From Bacteroidota bacterium (GTDB lineage Bacteria; Bacteroidota; Bacteroidia; Cytophagales; Cyclobacteriaceae): DNA of 23,985 nt. The notes below the pieces were generated by a model. That model was given only the letters and a program-made list of their open reading frames with translations. It was not told the origin of the DNA and ran no database searches. Made by a program: the position numbers and the translations under genes. The stretch lies in the NCBI GenBank assembly GCA_023417785.1, contig JAEZEH010000172.1, positions 1 to 23,985 on the forward strand, in the 5' to 3' direction. Shown in pieces: positions 22,652 to 23,985 of this stretch. Position 1 is the first letter of the stretch, and every line of letters starts with the position of its first letter.

Positions 22652-23985
22652 ATGAAAAAGGTTTTCCTGCTGTTTTCCTTTTTTCTCTGCCCGTTCTTAT
22701 TGCTCTCCCAATCTCAGGACTACAAGCTGTACGATGAAGGTGTGGTAAAATTCAAAGCCGGTGAATACCAGGCGGTGGCCGACCTTTTTTCCGAAATCCT
22801 TTCGAATCCCGATCACAATAAACGCCTGAATGAAGACCTTTATTACTATCGCGGGCAGGCTTACTTCCATCTGGGAAATGCACGCGATGCAATTGCGGAC
22901 CTGGATGAGAGCCTCAAACTGAATCACTACAACAAACCGGTAATTCATTGGTACAAGGCCCGTTGTATGGATTTGCTGGGTGAATTTCAAAGCGCTGAAG
23001 GCAGCTATGAAGAGGCACTTGGCCTCAGTGAAAATAACCGGAAGCTCAGCGCCAGAATCCTGGCCGATCGCGCGGTATTCTTTGCCAGACGTGGAGATAC
23101 TGGTGCCGCCAAAAAAGACCTGGAGAGGGCAAAAAGTCTCGATCCGGCTAACACGGAAGTGGCTGCCGTTGACCTGAAGAAAGCTCCCGCAAAGCAAAAC
23201 CAGGATCCCGGCAAGGATACCAAGGTGATTGTAAAGAATAATCAGCAGCCCCAAACAGCACCCAAGGAGACCGCAAAGAAGGAAGGCAATGCCGTCAAAC
23301 CGGTGGATAAGCCCGTTCAGCAGTCCGTCCGTGAAGAAAGCTCATCCGTTGCTATGGTTAGCAAACTCGCCGAGGTGTACAAGGATGAAAAGCGTTACGC
23401 CCTGGTCATTGGCAATAGCAATTATTCCAGAGAAATTGGCACACTGAAAAACCCGGTTAACGATGCCACTGACGTAGCTACGGAGTTGCGCAAGTCGAAT
23501 TTTGATGTACAACTCCTTACGAATGCCACGTACATCCAGATTCGGGAAGCCATGCGCAAATTTCAGGAACGCCTTACCAATGGTCCGAAAGATCAGACGG
23601 TAGGATTATTCTATTATGCAGGTCATGGTGTTCAGTTCCAGGACGAAAATTATCTTGTGCCTGTCGACGCGAATGTGAAGTTCGAAGATGACATCGTCAG
23701 AATGTGCTTTCCGGTACAACGTATGGTGCTGGCCAATATGGAAAACACCAACTCACGGATGAATATTATTATTCTTGATGCGTGCCGAAACAATCCGTTT
23801 CCGGCCACCACCAGGTCTGTGAACCAGGGTCTGGGCGAAATGCGCAGGGCCAGAGGATCATTCATTGCTTATGCTACCGCTCCCGGTTCAGTGGCTTCCG
23901 ACGGACAGGGGCGCAACGGACTATATACGCAGGAACTGCTCAAGGCGCTTCGCAAGACCGGACTTACTATTGAACAGGTGTTCAA
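22652..23985 (+). CDS. Secreted TPR-caspase protein (peptidase C14 family), 3'-truncated
   Basis: The frame runs from ATG 22652 to the right edge (444 codons visible, no stop). A signal peptide (MKKVFLLFSFFLCPFLLLSQ) is followed by TPR-like helical repeats (about 22-170: YDEGVVKFKAGEYQAVADLF, YYRGQAYFHLGNARDAI, ILADRAVFFARRGD). A Lys/Pro/Gln-rich linker (about 172-230) leads to a caspase-fold domain starting near RYALVIGNSNY (249-258). The catalytic His325 is in YYAGHG and the catalytic Cys378 in LDACRNNPF, both intact, so it is likely an active cysteine peptidase. GSFIAYATAPGSVASDG (402-418) and GLYTQELL match the substrate-side loops. Bacterial caspase homologues cleave after basic or acidic residues; the specificity here cannot be told. 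The part beyond residue 444 is unknown and may hold more domains. Confidence 0.93.
   Translation, partial: MKKVFLLFSFFLCPFLLLSQSQDYKLYDEGVVKFKAGEYQAVADLFSEILSNPDHNKRLNEDLYYYRGQAYFHLGNARDAIADLDESLKLNHYNKPVIHWYKARCMDLLGEFQSAEGSYEEALGLSENNRKLSARILADRAVFFARRGDTGAAKKDLERAKSLDPANTEVAAVDLKKAPAKQNQDPGKDTKVIVKNNQQPQTAPKETAKKEGNAVKPVDKPVQQSVREESSSVAMVSKLAEVYKDEKRYALVIGNSNYSREIGTLKNPVNDATDVATELRKSNFDVQLLTNATYIQIREAMRKFQERLTNGPKDQTVGLFYYAGHGVQFQDENYLVPVDANVKFEDDIVRMCFPVQRMVLANMENTNSRMNIIILDACRNNPFPATTRSVNQGLGEMRRARGSFIAYATAPGSVASDGQGRNGLYTQELLKALRKTGLTIEQVF

Noticed and set aside
22697..23254. 185-codon minus-strand open frame
   Set aside because: It is antisense to the TPR region of the caspase gene. 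The plus strand has a signal peptide, TPRs and catalytic motifs in one continuous frame to the window edge.

Overview
The window looks like chromosomal DNA from a Bacteroidota bacterium, most likely of the Cytophagales type. This is inferred from three things. Three promoter-like sites match the Bacteroidota -7 element TAnnTTTG, and start codons generally lack Shine-Dalgarno sequences. The gene content is typical of the phylum: DUF2911, long PIG-L/NEW3 proteins, PD40-OmpA proteins, TPR-caspases and CHASE3 kinases. The tRNA gene has no encoded CCA. I see no phage, complete insertion sequence or CRISPR array.

Region 1 (1-1542): the tail of a phosphodiesterase/alkaline-phosphatase-like gene with its terminator, a long gene-poor stretch, and a complete tRNA-Thr unit (promoter, tRNA, terminator) on the minus strand. 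Region 2 (1543-4754): a GT-C-like membrane protein and a UbiA-family prenyltransferase related to polyprenyl-phosphate phosphoribosyltransferases, probably a lipid-linked sugar pair, followed by an orphan secreted protein. Region 3 (4839-9201): a secreted PIG-L deacetylase with NEW3 and amidotransferase-like domains, a 42-residue membrane peptide, and an SSS-family symporter, tightly packed. The PIG-L gene ends in a dnaX-type slippery sequence, and the -1 frame is open into the small membrane protein.

Region 4 (9341-12710): a YpfJ-type zinc metallopeptidase, a baeRF (release-factor-like) protein and a short-chain dehydrogenase. The dehydrogenase is cut by an in-frame TGA exactly where the family has a glycine, and coding continues for 13 more codons. 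Region 5 (12762-14255, minus): a DinB-family protein and a secreted DUF2911 protein. Region 6 (14335-16582): a 3-methyladenine DNA glycosylase and a PD40-OmpA outer-membrane protein resembling PorE. Region 7 (16723-19939): a CHASE3-PAS histidine kinase and a receiver-kinase fusion, with no output protein between them. Region 8 (19936-22543): a lipoprotein gamma-glutamyltransferase divergent from a TetR regulator, and a 56-residue basic lipoprotein antisense to the regulator's end. The last gene, cut by the window edge, is a secreted TPR-caspase protein.

The observations most worth following are the possible frameshift fusion of PIG-L to its membrane peptide, the TGA inside the dehydrogenase next to a release-factor-like gene, the GT-C/UbiA pair, and three real genes that simple ORF calling would miss (7379-7507, 22373-22543, 22652-end).
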